Under the pieces are notes generated by a model, which worked only from the letters and a program-made list of their open reading frames with translations, was not told the origin of the DNA and made no database searches. A DNA stretch of 64,000 bases from Lysinibacillus sp. FSL K6-0232 (lineage in GTDB: Bacteria > Bacillota > Bacilli > Bacillales_A > Planococcaceae). The stretch covers positions 3,627,501-3,691,500 of the forward strand of contig NZ_JBBOYW010000001.1 in assembly GCF_038008325.1 (NCBI RefSeq). Direction: 5' to 3'. A program made the translations under genes and the position numbers. Below, in pieces: positions 8,384 through 16,424 of this stretch (position 1 is the first letter of the stretch; every line of letters begins with the position of its first letter).

Positions 8384-9430
8384 TTAATCTCCTTCACCAA
8401 AAGAATAATTGTTACGACGGAGTAGCCAAATAAAGAATGGTCCGCCACAAAAGGCAGTAATAATACCAATTGGCATTTCCTGAGGAGCAATAATAATTCG
8501 AGCCACTGCATCTGCCCAAACTAAGAAAATCCCGCCCAATAAGGCACTAATGGGTATAACATATTTATAATTAGACCCGACAATTAATCGGACAATATGT
8601 GGAATGATTAATCCTACAAAGCCAATAGCACCGCTTACAGCAACAAGTACCCCTGTTAATAACGAAACAAGTAAGACAAGCTGTATACGAAATTGCTGAA
8701 GGTTGACACCTAATGTGACAGCAGCCTCTTCGCCCAATAATAGTAAATTTAAGTTTCGATAATGGAGCCAAAGTAAAGCAAATACTACTAAAAGGACGAT
8801 AGCTGGAATGATAATATTTGTCCATTTGGCACCAGCTAAACTACCAAGCATCCAAAACATCACTGCCTTTAATGCACCCTCTTGCTTTGCCATCATTAAA
8901 ATAAAATTCGAAACGGCTGTTAAAATAAAGGACACCGCCATGCCTGCTAATAGTAGACGAAAGATAGAAACACGCCCTCCAACACGCGATAAAAAAAATA
9001 CAAGCACAATAGCAAATAATGACCCTAAAAAGGCGGATACGGAAAGAGCATACATACCTAAAAACGAAAAAGCACCTAAAATAATAACAGAGGTTGCTCC
9101 CACCGCTGCGCCTGAAGAAATACCTAAAATATAAGGATCAGCAATAGAATTTCGCACAAGCGCCTGAATAGCAGCACCTGCAATTGCTAAGCCTGCTCCA
9201 ACAATAGCCGCCAGTATGACACGTGGCACTCGTATTTGCCAAATAATAATTTCCTGTGAGCGGCTCCAATCAGACTCTATAAAGTTATGTATAAAAGGTA
9301 GCTTCGAAAGAATCACCTTCCAAACATATAATGGCGTTACAGATACAGACCCAACCATTACAGCAAAGGTCATAGAAACGATTAATATGAAAACAAGTAG
9401 TACAGAAAATAATATAAACTTTTTATTCAT
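8384..9430 (-). CDS. btuC: FecCD-family ABC permease, probable cobalamin importer
   Basis: This 348-residue integral membrane protein has about ten hydrophobic segments. It carries the FecCD family landmarks: RVPRVILAAIVGAGLAIAGA near residue 68, RNSIADPYILGISSGAA near 93 and GLIIPHIVRLIVG near 275. It forms the membrane channel for the ATPase encoded four bases downstream. The ATG at 9430 is preceded by AGGAG. Transcription comes from a leader with a B12 riboswitch and an intrinsic terminator (9536-9811), so expression should fall when cobalamin is plentiful. No substrate-binding lipoprotein (btuF) is encoded in the operon, which is unusual. Confidence 0.87.
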   Translation of the reverse strand: MNKKFILFSVLLVFILIVSMTFAVMVGSVSVTPLYVWKVILSKLPFIHNFIESDWSRSQEIIIWQIRVPRVILAAIVGAGLAIAGAAIQALVRNSIADPYILGISSGAAVGATSVIILGAFSFLGMYALSVSAFLGSLFAIVLVFFLSRVGGRVSIFRLLLAGMAVSFILTAVSNFILMMAKQEGALKAVMFWMLGSLAGAKWTNIIIPAIVLLVVFALLWLHYRNLNLLLLGEEAAVTLGVNLQQFRIQLVLLVSLLTGVLVAVSGAIGFVGLIIPHIVRLIVGSNYKYVIPISALLGGIFLVWADAVARIIIAPQEMPIGIITAFCGGPFFIWLLRRNNYSFGEGD

Positions 9431-9535
9431 TCAGTAAACTCCTACAAATTTGATGGATAAAGCAATTAGCTAATGCCTTTCAGAGCCTATGATTATTTAT
9501 CTCAACAACAATAAAGTTGAAGCAAAATAAAAAAA

Positions 9536-9568
9536 GGCATTCTATACAAAAATATGCATAGAAATACC
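9536..9568 (-). terminator. Riboswitch-controlled intrinsic terminator before btuC
   Basis: On the minus strand a stem formed by 9556-9568 and 9536-9547 is followed by seven T residues. It lies between the cobalamin aptamer and btuC, where a ligand-dependent attenuator would be expected. Confidence 0.8.
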
Positions 9569-9640
9569 CTCGATTAAACAAAGTCAGAAAATAACCAGCT
9601 ATTGTCCGTAATTGCTTGCATCCTCGTGGGCATTACAGGT

Positions 9641-9811
9641 ATTACTAATTGGCAGGTCTCCTGGCTTCGATTCTGCGTCCTCTGATAGCCTTCCCATTTT
9701 TCAACAGTGGCATAAAAATCATAGAACTCGTCGTTACAGTTGCGGGACAGCGTCGGACTTTCACCGACTTCCCTTTTAAGTGACATAAAAAGATGTCACA
9801 CCAATAGTAGC
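9641..9811 (-). ncRNA. Cobalamin (B12) riboswitch
   Basis: The minus strand carries the class-I cobalamin aptamer landmarks in order: GGGAAGTCGGTGAAAGTCC, GCTGTCCCGCAACTGTAA, GCCACTG and the B12 box AGCCAGGAGACCTGCC (around 9650-9666). Closing helix P1 can form between 9801-9810 and 9641-9652 with one bulged base. A separate hairpin from GTGACATC and ATGTCAC lies just inside the 5' side. The downstream terminator and the btuC/btuD genes fit a transcription-attenuation switch. Short open frames across this region are not genes. Confidence 0.95.
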
Positions 9812-9895
9812 AAATAATATTAAATGATAACGACTCTATCATACAGTTTTATAGGTTGTTCGTCCATATGGAACTATTATTTAACAGCTCTATAT

Positions 9896-9951
9896 TTTAG
9901 TTAACTAAATGAAATTTTTATGTTGACACAAATATATCCATTCTTTACACT
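9896..9951 (+). promoter_or_regulatory. bioY promoter with BirA-like operator
   Basis: A sigma-A type promoter is visible: TTGACA at 9923-9928, a 17-base spacer and TACACT at 9946-9951. Upstream, TTTAGTTAACTAAA (9896-9909) contains a GTTAAC half-site. A second, GTTGAC at 9922-9927, overlaps the -35 with a 16-base spacer. The layout resembles the GTTAAC-N15-GTTAAC biotin operator bound by BirA in B. subtilis. The promoter is clear; the BirA assignment is an inference. Confidence 0.55.
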
Positions 9952-9985
9952 AGCATTAATAACTATAAAAATTAGAGGTGAGAGC

Positions 9986-10582
9986 ATGGCAACAGTTACA
10001 GAACACCGTCATCATAAATTAAGAACCGTAGATATCGCTTATATTGGCTTATTCTCTACACTAATGATGGTAGGTGCTAATATTACTTCCTTTATACCAT
10101 TTTTAGTAGTGGGTGGTGTCCCAATCACACTGCAAACTTTCTTTGCCATTTTATCAGGTCTTATTCTTGGTAGTCGAAAAGGCGCGCTCGCTTGTACTGT
10201 CTATATGTGTATCGGATTAGCAGGAGCGCCTGTCTTTTCTCGCTTTGGTGGAGGCTTTGGGCAAATTTTAAGCCCTACTTTTGGTTTTATTGTGTCATAT
10301 ATTTTATTGGCATTTATTGCTGGTCTTATTGTCGAACGCAGTGGCACAAAAATGAGCTATATAGTGGCTGCGTTAATCGCCTTTATCTTTAATTATGTAT
10401 TCGGCACAAATTGGATGTATTTTGCGTATAAGCTTTGGGCAAGCGCACCAGAAGGCTTTACATATAAATTAGCGTGGCTTTGGATGGTTCCACCACTACC
10501 AAAGGATGTTATCTTATCTGTCTTTGCAGGTATCTTTGCTTACCGATTACAAAAAACATTAAAAATTATTCCAATCAAATAA
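9986..10582 (+). CDS. bioY: BioY biotin transporter substrate-binding membrane component
   Basis: This 198-residue integral membrane S-component of an ECF-type biotin importer has six hydrophobic helices. It contains the BioY signatures GGVPITLQTFFAILSGLILG (about 57-76), the G-A-P-V-F-S-R-F-G-G-G-F loop near 102-113 and LSPTFGFIVSY near 118. The start at 9986 has GAGGTGAG just before the ATG; an upstream ATG at 9920 has none. No ECF ATPase or EcfT gene lies nearby, so it either uses the shared module encoded elsewhere or acts alone. A promoter and a candidate BirA operator lie directly upstream, consistent with repression by biotin. Confidence 0.9.
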   Translation: MATVTEHRHHKLRTVDIAYIGLFSTLMMVGANITSFIPFLVVGGVPITLQTFFAILSGLILGSRKGALACTVYMCIGLAGAPVFSRFGGGFGQILSPTFGFIVSYILLAFIAGLIVERSGTKMSYIVAALIAFIFNYVFGTNWMYFAYKLWASAPEGFTYKLAWLWMVPPLPKDVILSVFAGIFAYRLQKTLKIIPIK

Positions 10583-10590
10583 GCAAAAGA

Positions 10591-10630
10591 GCTGTGAGAA
10601 AGCCAATAAAACGTCAGCTTTCTCAACAGC
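10591..10630. terminator. Convergent terminator between bioY and the FMN reductase gene
   Basis: A stem of about 13 bp forms between GCTGTGAGAAAGC (10591-10603) and GCTTTCTCAACAGC (10617-10630) with one bulge. It lies eight bases past the bioY stop and 11 bases beyond the end of the facing gene. T-rich tracts are weak on both sides. Confidence 0.6.
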
Positions 10631-10641
10631 CCTTCTATACA

Positions 10642-11184
10642 TTAAATATATTTTTTTGCCCAGTCAATAAAGTTATCCATCACAACATCAAGGAATTTTA
10701 CAGTTCCTTCATCCGTTAAATTTCCTTCTGCATCAAATTTCGTATGCACAGCACCAATATAAACATCGTTACCACTTAGTAATGGTGAATTGACACCAGG
10801 AGAGAATAAAATATCACGTAAATGTAATTGAGCTTTAACTGTACCTAAGTTCCCCATAGAAGCACCCATTATAATAGATGGTTTACCGATCATTACTTTA
10901 TCCACACGAGATAACCAGTCAATAGCATTGACCATGACACCTGGAACTGTTCCATTATATTCTGGTGTTACCCATAACACAGCATCTGCCGCTTTTACTT
11001 TTGCTTTAAAATCAAGCACTGTTTGTGGTGGATCATTTTCGTTATCTTGATTATACATTGGTAAATCTTTTAAACTTAAAACTTCAAGATCGAATTTTTC
11101 TGCATAACGTTTTTGAATAAATTGAGCTAACTGCATATTATAAGATTCTTTACGGATACTACCTACGATGGCTACTACTTTCAC
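10642..11184 (-). CDS. NADPH-dependent FMN reductase (azo/quinone reductase family)
   Basis: The 180-residue flavodoxin-like oxidoreductase shows the FMN phosphate loop GSIRKESYNMQLA near residue 8 and TPEYNGTVPGVMVNAIDWLS near 75-95, as in YieF/Azr-type reductases. These reduce quinones, azo dyes or chromate by two-electron transfer. The GTG at 11184 is the start because AGGAGG lies seven bases before it; the upstream ATG at 11214 would place that site inside the gene. It is the last gene after mhqR, mhqO and mhqN on the same strand, which supports a role in quinone detoxification. The 63-base gap to mhqN contains no clear terminator. Confidence 0.8.
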   Translation of the reverse strand: MKVVAIVGSIRKESYNMQLAQFIQKRYAEKFDLEVLSLKDLPMYNQDNENDPPQTVLDFKAKVKAADAVLWVTPEYNGTVPGVMVNAIDWLSRVDKVMIGKPSIIMGASMGNLGTVKAQLHLRDILFSPGVNSPLLSGNDVYIGAVHTKFDAEGNLTDEGTVKFLDVVMDNFIDWAKKYI

Positions 11185-11247
11185 GATGTTTCCTCCTAAA
11201 TGAATATTAGTCATAGTATTTGTATAGCTATTCTATTTTATACCACA

Positions 11248-11865
11248 TTAATAATACGTGACAAATTCTTCGACAGGCTTTCGATAGCCACGTAAACGAC
11301 GGCTGCTTTCCTTTTCTTTGCCAATCGTAATCATCAGGACAATCTCATGCGTTTCTGGCACATTAAATAATGCACGCATTTGTTGCTGATCAAAGCCAAT
11401 CATTGGGCAAGTATCCCAGCCACGATTTTTCGCTGTAAGCATAAATAGCATTGCAGATAGAGAGGCATTGCGAATTGCCTCTTCCTTCATAAATGCCTCA
11501 CCACGATCCTCATAAAATTTTGCATTTTCAGCTACAAGCTCATCTAGTTCACAGGCTGTAATAATGCCTAAATCTACCATACCTTGACTTAATTCAGCAG
11601 TATGTTTATATGCCTCTTTATCGCCTAATACAAGGACTACACCTGAAGCTGAATGTACCTTGTATTGCCCATATGCCGCCTCTCGTACCTTTTCTTTCAT
11701 TTCCTCATCTAATACGACAATATAATTGGCATGCTGTAAGTTAAAGGCTGATGGTGCTAATTTGACATCCTCTAGAATAGGACGTATATCTGCCTCAGTC
11801 ATCTTCACACCCTCTACAAAATTATTCGCAGAACGGCGCTTATCTAATAGCTTTGAAAATTCCAT
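11248..11865 (-). CDS. mhqN: Nitroreductase-family protein, MhqN-like
   Basis: This 205-residue FMN-dependent nitroreductase-fold enzyme has the N-terminal KLLDKRRSANNFVEG (the family's R-R-S-x-R/N-x-F motif), LAPSAFNLQHA near 36-47 and the late GWDTCPMIGFDQQ. B. subtilis MhqN (YdfN) sits in the mhqNOP operon under MhqR and is induced by methylhydroquinone. Here it directly follows an mhqO-like gene (81-base gap), and MhqR-type operators lie upstream. The ribosome site is GAGGG. The exact substrate is not established; a role in electrophile/quinone defence is inferred from family and context. Confidence 0.75.
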   Translation of the reverse strand: MEFSKLLDKRRSANNFVEGVKMTEADIRPILEDVKLAPSAFNLQHANYIVVLDEEMKEKVREAAYGQYKVHSASGVVLVLGDKEAYKHTAELSQGMVDLGIITACELDELVAENAKFYEDRGEAFMKEEAIRNASLSAMLFMLTAKNRGWDTCPMIGFDQQQMRALFNVPETHEIVLMITIGKEKESSRRLRGYRKPVEEFVTYY

Positions 11866-11946
11866 TTATGAATCCCTCACTACTTCTATTATCTTTAGCT
11901 TTATTAACAATAATTAAGGCGTTAATTACTAAAAAATCAAATTCCA

Positions 11947-12930
11947 TTACTCATATTCTTTCTCAAATGTTTCAGAGCTTCGAACCGTATCAATCGGACG
12001 AACAAGCTTTTCAATCTGCTCACGCTTGGGCTCTAAAAATGGTGGTAATGATAGCTTCTCGCCTAATGTTTCATATGGCTCATCCCCCATAAATCCAGGG
12101 CCGTCTGTTGCAAGCTCAAATAAAATTTGTGGTGCTACTCGTGTATATAAAGATTCAAAGAAATGGCGATTCACATAGCCTGATGTATGGAAGCCAAAGC
12201 TTTCAAATCGAGTTGTCCATTCATCTAATACAGCACGATCCTCTACACGAAAGGCAGCATGGTGAACTGTGCCGAAGCCTTGACGAGCTGCTGGTAAAAC
12301 TGTGTTATACTCTACAATAATTTGTGCGCCATTGCCCCCTTCACCTACTTCAAATAGATGGAAGTCGCCTTCTTCAGCAATTTCTGTAAAGAGCATTACC
12401 CTCTCTAGCATTTCTTTAAAATATTGAAAATTAGCTACACGAACAAATATAGGGCCTAATCCAGTAATCGCATACTCCAATGGAATTGGTCCATCTTGCC
12501 ACGGTGTGCCTGATGCAACGCCTGTATTATGCTCGTCTGAAATAAGCTGATAGTGCTGATCGTCAAAATCCACAAAGGATAATGTTTTCTTACCAAACTG
12601 CTCTTTAATACCAGTATGTTTAACATCTAAACGGTCAAAACGTTTTACCCAGTAGTCGAGTGCTGCATCTGTTGGTACACGGAAGGAAGTTTTCGAAATT
12701 TCATTTGTACCATGTACACCCTTTGGAATATTGGGGAAATCGAAGAATGTCATATCTGTCCCTGCACTACCTTTATCGTCTGCAAAGAATAGATGATACG
12801 TTTGAATATCATCCTGATTCACCGTTTTTTTCACTAAACGCATACCTAAAACATATGTAAAAAATTTATAATTTTCTTCTGCACTACTTGTAATAGCTGT
12901 TACATGGTGTACACCTTTTAAATGATTCAT
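11947..12930 (-). CDS. mhqO: Ring-cleaving dioxygenase (glyoxalase/VOC fold), MhqO-like
   Basis: The 327-residue protein has two vicinal-oxygen-chelate modules. Metal-binding residues are visible as GVHHVTAI at the N-terminus (His near residue 8) and GTVHHAAFRVED near residue 220. A Glu near the C-terminus (ILFELATDGPGF) completes the usual His-His-Glu set. B. subtilis MhqA/MhqE/MhqO are its close relatives and cleave or scavenge hydroquinone-type compounds. An MhqR-type operator (12948-12965) lies 18 bases before the start and overlaps the likely promoter. The name follows its linkage to an mhqN-like gene; it could equally be the mhqA or mhqE paralogue. Confidence 0.8.
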   Translation of the reverse strand: MNHLKGVHHVTAITSSAEENYKFFTYVLGMRLVKKTVNQDDIQTYHLFFADDKGSAGTDMTFFDFPNIPKGVHGTNEISKTSFRVPTDAALDYWVKRFDRLDVKHTGIKEQFGKKTLSFVDFDDQHYQLISDEHNTGVASGTPWQDGPIPLEYAITGLGPIFVRVANFQYFKEMLERVMLFTEIAEEGDFHLFEVGEGGNGAQIIVEYNTVLPAARQGFGTVHHAAFRVEDRAVLDEWTTRFESFGFHTSGYVNRHFFESLYTRVAPQILFELATDGPGFMGDEPYETLGEKLSLPPFLEPKREQIEKLVRPIDTVRSSETFEKEYE

Positions 12931-12947
12931 TGTATGTTCCTCCTAAT

Positions 12948-12965
12948 TATCTTTAATTCGAGATA
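12948..12965. promoter_or_regulatory. MhqR-type operator upstream of mhqO
   Basis: TATCTTTAATTCGAGATA matches the known MhqR box (TATCTCGAATTCGAGATA) at 16 of 18 positions. It lies in the short gap between mhqR and mhqO, so mhqO-mhqN can be repressed separately from mhqR. Confidence 0.8.
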
Positions 12966-12980
12966 TTTGTATAAAAAATT

Positions 12981-13415
12981 TTATTGTTTGATAGCATTTT
13001 TGCCAACCTTTTTTAACGACAAAATCATTGTGTCCAGTTCTTGAGGTTCCAATACTTTAAAAATCTCATTGATCTTTTGTTCATGCTTAGGAAATGTTTC
13101 TTCCATTAAAGTGTATCCCTCCGGTGTTAGTAATATATACGTAACACGTCGATCTTTTGGACATGCTTTGCGCAAGACATAACCCTTGTGCTCAAGCTTA
13201 TCAATTACATAGGTAATACTGCTACTAGCAATTAATATTTTTTTACCAATTACTTGAACAGGTTGTTCTCCATGATGATACAAAAATTCAAGAACAGAAA
13301 ATTCTGTTGGGTTTAAATCGTATTGTAATAAATCTTTTTTCGTTGCATCCTGAATTGCTTGATATGCTCGAAACAGAACTGTGAACGCTTTTAAGTTACG
13401 ATTATCTTCCTTCAT
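12981..13415 (-). CDS. mhqR: MarR-family repressor, MhqR-like
   Basis: This 144-residue winged-helix MarR regulator contains the segment VIGKKILIASSSITYVIDKLEHKG, which is nearly the DNA-recognition region of B. subtilis MhqR (YkvE), followed by the wing DRRVTYILLTPEG. MhqR senses quinone-like electrophiles and represses mhq genes. Two copies of its expected operator are present: one before its own gene (13445-13462, implying autoregulation) and one before mhqO. It heads the four-gene mhqR-mhqO-mhqN-reductase cluster. Confidence 0.87.
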   Translation of the reverse strand: MKEDNRNLKAFTVLFRAYQAIQDATKKDLLQYDLNPTEFSVLEFLYHHGEQPVQVIGKKILIASSSITYVIDKLEHKGYVLRKACPKDRRVTYILLTPEGYTLMEETFPKHEQKINEIFKVLEPQELDTMILSLKKVGKNAIKQ

Positions 13416-13444
13416 GCAGCTCCCTCATTTATTTCGAAGTTATT

Positions 13445-13462
13445 TATCTCTAATTCGAGATA
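13445..13462. promoter_or_regulatory. MhqR-type operator upstream of mhqR
   Basis: TATCTCTAATTCGAGATA matches the MhqR consensus at 17 of 18 positions and lies 30 bases before the mhqR start, consistent with autoregulation. Confidence 0.82.
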
Positions 13463-13537
13463 ATAATATCATAGCTGCTAGCAAAGAGCAAATAGATTGT
13501 TTATATTTCAGACTTATGACTGAAAAACCTTCATAAA

Positions 13538-13568
13538 ACTAGCTATCACACTGATAGCGATAGCTAGT
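13538..13568 (-). terminator. Intrinsic terminator of the YusW-like lipoprotein gene
   Basis: A perfect 10-bp stem ACTAGCTATC/GATAGCTAGT with an 11-base loop is followed on the minus strand by TTTATGAAGGTTTTT. It lies just past the stop at 13574. Confidence 0.8.
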
Positions 13569-13573
13569 TATAA

Positions 13574-14044
13574 TTATTTGATGCGTTTAAATTCTTTTTC
13601 TGTGCCATCCATAAACTCTACCTCTACCTCAATGCTTTGGTAATCATCAGCAATATTAAACACTTTGATTACTTGGTCAATAACCTCGTCATTGGATGTT
13701 GTCGATTCAAATGTGAGCTGTTTAAATAATGGCTCTAATTTTGTGTATGCCTCATCGCCCTGTAGTCTTTCGTTGTTACGGTCATCCTCTAGCTTTGCCT
13801 CTATGCCAGACCTTTTATTTTCATACTCTACCTCATATGATTCGGTAGCAGAGTAATCCACATCTAATGAAAACTCTACAAAATTATAGTCTGCTTGGTC
13901 TGTCACATTATCGCCAGCCTGCTGTGTTGTATTTTGCTCGACAGGGACGTTTGTAGGAGCGTCCTCCACCTTTTCTTTATCATTATTACAGCCAGCTAAA
14001 AGAATCGCTATCATAGGAATTGTTAATAAATATTTTATACGCAA
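13574..14044 (-). CDS. YusW-like lipoprotein
   Basis: The exported lipoprotein is about 156 residues long. Its signal peptide ends in the lipobox LLAGC, followed by an acidic, Thr/Gln-rich spacer and a small C-terminal domain. In that domain FVEFSLDVDYSATESYEVEYE and VEVEFMDGTEKEFKRIK resemble the YusW-like family of Bacillus. The start is uncertain: the ATG at 14062 has a distant AGAGGA, the ATG at 14050 sits too close to GGAG, and the TTG at 14044 lies eight bases after GGAG and gives the most typical signal peptide. Function is unknown. It is a single-gene unit with its own terminator. Confidence 0.68.
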   Translation of the reverse strand: MRIKYLLTIPMIAILLAGCNNDKEKVEDAPTNVPVEQNTTQQAGDNVTDQADYNFVEFSLDVDYSATESYEVEYENKRSGIEAKLEDDRNNERLQGDEAYTKLEPLFKQLTFESTTSNDEVIDQVIKVFNIADDYQSIEVEVEFMDGTEKEFKRIK

Positions 14045-14096
14045 CCTCATCACTCCTTTCATTCCTATTCTTTCCTCTATTCATTAAAAATAACCC

Positions 14097-14135
14097 CAAC
14101 AAGAGCATCTCCCAATATAGAAGATGCTCTTGTTG
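14097..14135 (-). terminator. Intrinsic terminator of the YcdB/SLH gene
   Basis: A perfect 14-bp stem CAACAAGAGCATCT/AGATGCTCTTGTTG lies just after the stop at 14141 on the minus strand. The following tract is GGGTTATTTTT. Confidence 0.8.
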
Positions 14136-14140
14136 TTTGA

Positions 14141-16354
14141 CTAATAATTGATATTAATATTATTTTCTTGAATGGCACGTGCTAGGCGAAGTGTTGATAC
14201 GGCTAAATCCGCATATGAAACCTTTGCTGTAGCATTAAATTTATTTTGCTGTGCATCCATTAAGCCCATTGCATTTGCTATAGCAATATAGCCTGCATAT
14301 TCAGGACTAATCGAGTCTGCGTCCGCAAAATTCAATTTATAAATATCGCTATGCTTTGCGGCATACTCTAGCTTTAGTAATTTAATATACCATTCAGCAA
14401 GCTCCTGACGACTTAGCTGTTCATTTGCTGCAAATTCGTTAGCAGGCTTTAAAATACCGCTTCGTACAGCTTGTTCAACTACATAATATAAAGGATGCTT
14501 TTTATCAATATTACCAAAGGATTGCACATCCTCGCCCTCGCTAAAATAATGACCATATGTTAAAGAATTTAGTAAAATTTTTAATGCTTCACCCTTTGTA
14601 ATAGCTTGGTCAGCATTAAAGCTTGCAGGGTCCTTTACTACTAAAATATTTTGCTGTAACAAATAATTCAATTCCTTCGCAGCTGTTGGATGGGAAATAA
14701 CAGCGGCTTCCGTTGAATTATCTTCTGTTATTAACCATTCACCTGTTGTCGCATCAATGAAATTATAGGAGCTACCCTCAAAAGTTGGTGTATATACTAA
14801 ATCATAATGCTGCTTATTATCATTTGTATTTTGCTCTATATATTGCAACTGTAGCTCCAATGCTTGACTATACAATTCCTTTGCTTGTTCAGCAGGAATT
14901 GCCTTGCTGATAGATGGCCAGTTTTGAATATCATGGTTGATCGTATAAATTGAGCTGAATGAACCATCATGACCGATTGTTACTAAAATCTCTTCACCTA
15001 TTACTGGTAGTCCATTGACAATACGTGGGAATGTAAACATGTATTCCTTACTATCATGATTGATAGTTGCTTCATCAATTGGCTTTGAATATTCATGTAA
15101 ACGTGAAGGAGCGTATTCTTTTAAATAATCAATTGCTTTTGATAATGCCACATCGCTTCCAATCATCGTTGTTTTGTCATCTAATTCTAAAAACTCTCTG
15201 CTAAGGTCTTGATAATGAAGAAGCTCTCCTGTCGCCTTATCAATTTCTATATTTGTGCCAACGCTATTATTCCCTTGTGTATAGGAATATTGAATAGAGT
15301 AAATCGTTCTTCCATTTTCGAGTTCTCTTTCATCAATCATTTCAATGTTTAGCTCTGTCTTATCTGTGCTTTCTTTTAAGATCGTTTTGGCAAATGCCTC
15401 TACCTCTGCAACGGTCATATCTTTTTTCCGTGGTGCTAATGGCTGAGCAGAAATCCTTTCCAATTCTTTCACCTTTGGAAGTCCAGCTGTGAAGCCATTT
15501 GCTGTTTGCCATTGACCTGATAAAGCATGTACGCCATTAGAGCCTGATGCTGGTGCATAAACAAGCTTTACACTTGGTTCGCCTGTTTGATAGTCATAAT
15601 CAATTGTATAACGCAACACTACTGAAAGGTTGTCACGCAGCTGTGCAAGTATATCAGCTTCATCCTTTTTCTGATCAACACGATCAAATGTAGCTTGACT
15701 AATTGGCTTTGCATAGCGATAGAAGCTAGTAACCTCCCCATTTGCAAGCACCTGGATAGAGATTTGCTGGTCCATAATCGGTACATTATTATGTGTTGGC
15801 GCATACGTAAATGCATAAGTAATTGGCTCCGATAATGGTCTAGACATATTATAATAGTGGCTCAATCCATCTGGTTGAAGCTGGTATCCTTCTGTATTTG
15901 GTAGCTTTTTTAGGAAGTCATATGCAAGCTGCTGTGCCTCTGCTTCAGAATACTTTGCTGGATAGATCGCATCTGCAATGTTAGCAGGCTGATAGTAAAA
16001 ACTTTCAAGCTCTAAATCATTGTCCGTGAAGGTAAAGCTTCCATAGACATCTTTACCATTAACGGTTTTATGGAAGCTAAGCTCATAACGAATCGTTTTA
16101 TCATCTCTAAAATAATGACCACTGCCTAGATGAAATTCATCATCCGATACAAAGCTAAATTTTCCTTGGAATAGTTCATGAACTTTCTTAATCAGTGTAC
16201 TTTTTGTCACATTTGTTTCTGTTGAAGCAACTAGAATTTCAATTTTTTCTGATGGCTCCTTTACATTGGCAGAAGCCTGAGAGATTGGTGAAAGTAAACC
16301 TACAGTAAATGCTGTAGATGTTAAAATGATTCCTAAGTTTTTAAATTTACCCAA
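14141..16354 (-). CDS. Exported YcdB/YcdC-domain protein with SLH region
   Basis: The 737-residue protein begins with a signal peptide (to about residue 29, SQASA). It has two successive YcdB/YcdC-type repeats (about 50-290 and 320-550). Each carries PepSY-like units of the form EAxxxAxxFLK and DxxTGELLHYQ or DATTGEWLITED. The C-terminal ~170 residues have degenerate SLH motifs (ITKGEALKILLNSL, LSRQELAEWYIKLLKLEYA, VSYADLAVSTLRLARA), suggesting attachment to the S-layer wall polymer. No catalytic residues are evident; PepSY-type domains often inhibit or chaperone proteases. It stands alone with its own terminator. Confidence 0.78.
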   Translation of the reverse strand: MGKFKNLGIILTSTAFTVGLLSPISQASANVKEPSEKIEILVASTETNVTKSTLIKKVHELFQGKFSFVSDDEFHLGSGHYFRDDKTIRYELSFHKTVNGKDVYGSFTFTDNDLELESFYYQPANIADAIYPAKYSEAEAQQLAYDFLKKLPNTEGYQLQPDGLSHYYNMSRPLSEPITYAFTYAPTHNNVPIMDQQISIQVLANGEVTSFYRYAKPISQATFDRVDQKKDEADILAQLRDNLSVVLRYTIDYDYQTGEPSVKLVYAPASGSNGVHALSGQWQTANGFTAGLPKVKELERISAQPLAPRKKDMTVAEVEAFAKTILKESTDKTELNIEMIDERELENGRTIYSIQYSYTQGNNSVGTNIEIDKATGELLHYQDLSREFLELDDKTTMIGSDVALSKAIDYLKEYAPSRLHEYSKPIDEATINHDSKEYMFTFPRIVNGLPVIGEEILVTIGHDGSFSSIYTINHDIQNWPSISKAIPAEQAKELYSQALELQLQYIEQNTNDNKQHYDLVYTPTFEGSSYNFIDATTGEWLITEDNSTEAAVISHPTAAKELNYLLQQNILVVKDPASFNADQAITKGEALKILLNSLTYGHYFSEGEDVQSFGNIDKKHPLYYVVEQAVRSGILKPANEFAANEQLSRQELAEWYIKLLKLEYAAKHSDIYKLNFADADSISPEYAGYIAIANAMGLMDAQQNKFNATAKVSYADLAVSTLRLARAIQENNININY

Positions 16355-16424
16355 AATACCCCTCCTACAAAAATGTTTACCATAATTATAATATAATTAC
16401 CTAGATTTAAAAATATTTATTTCA

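Noticed and set aside
8380-8511. N-terminal extension of the btuD frame
   Set aside because: It overlaps the end of btuC and has no ribosome site; the ATG at 8379 has GAAGGAG.
9574-9842. Two overlapping minus-strand open frames upstream of btuC
   Set aside because: They lie exactly over the cobalamin riboswitch aptamer and its expression platform; the conserved bases are explained by RNA structure.
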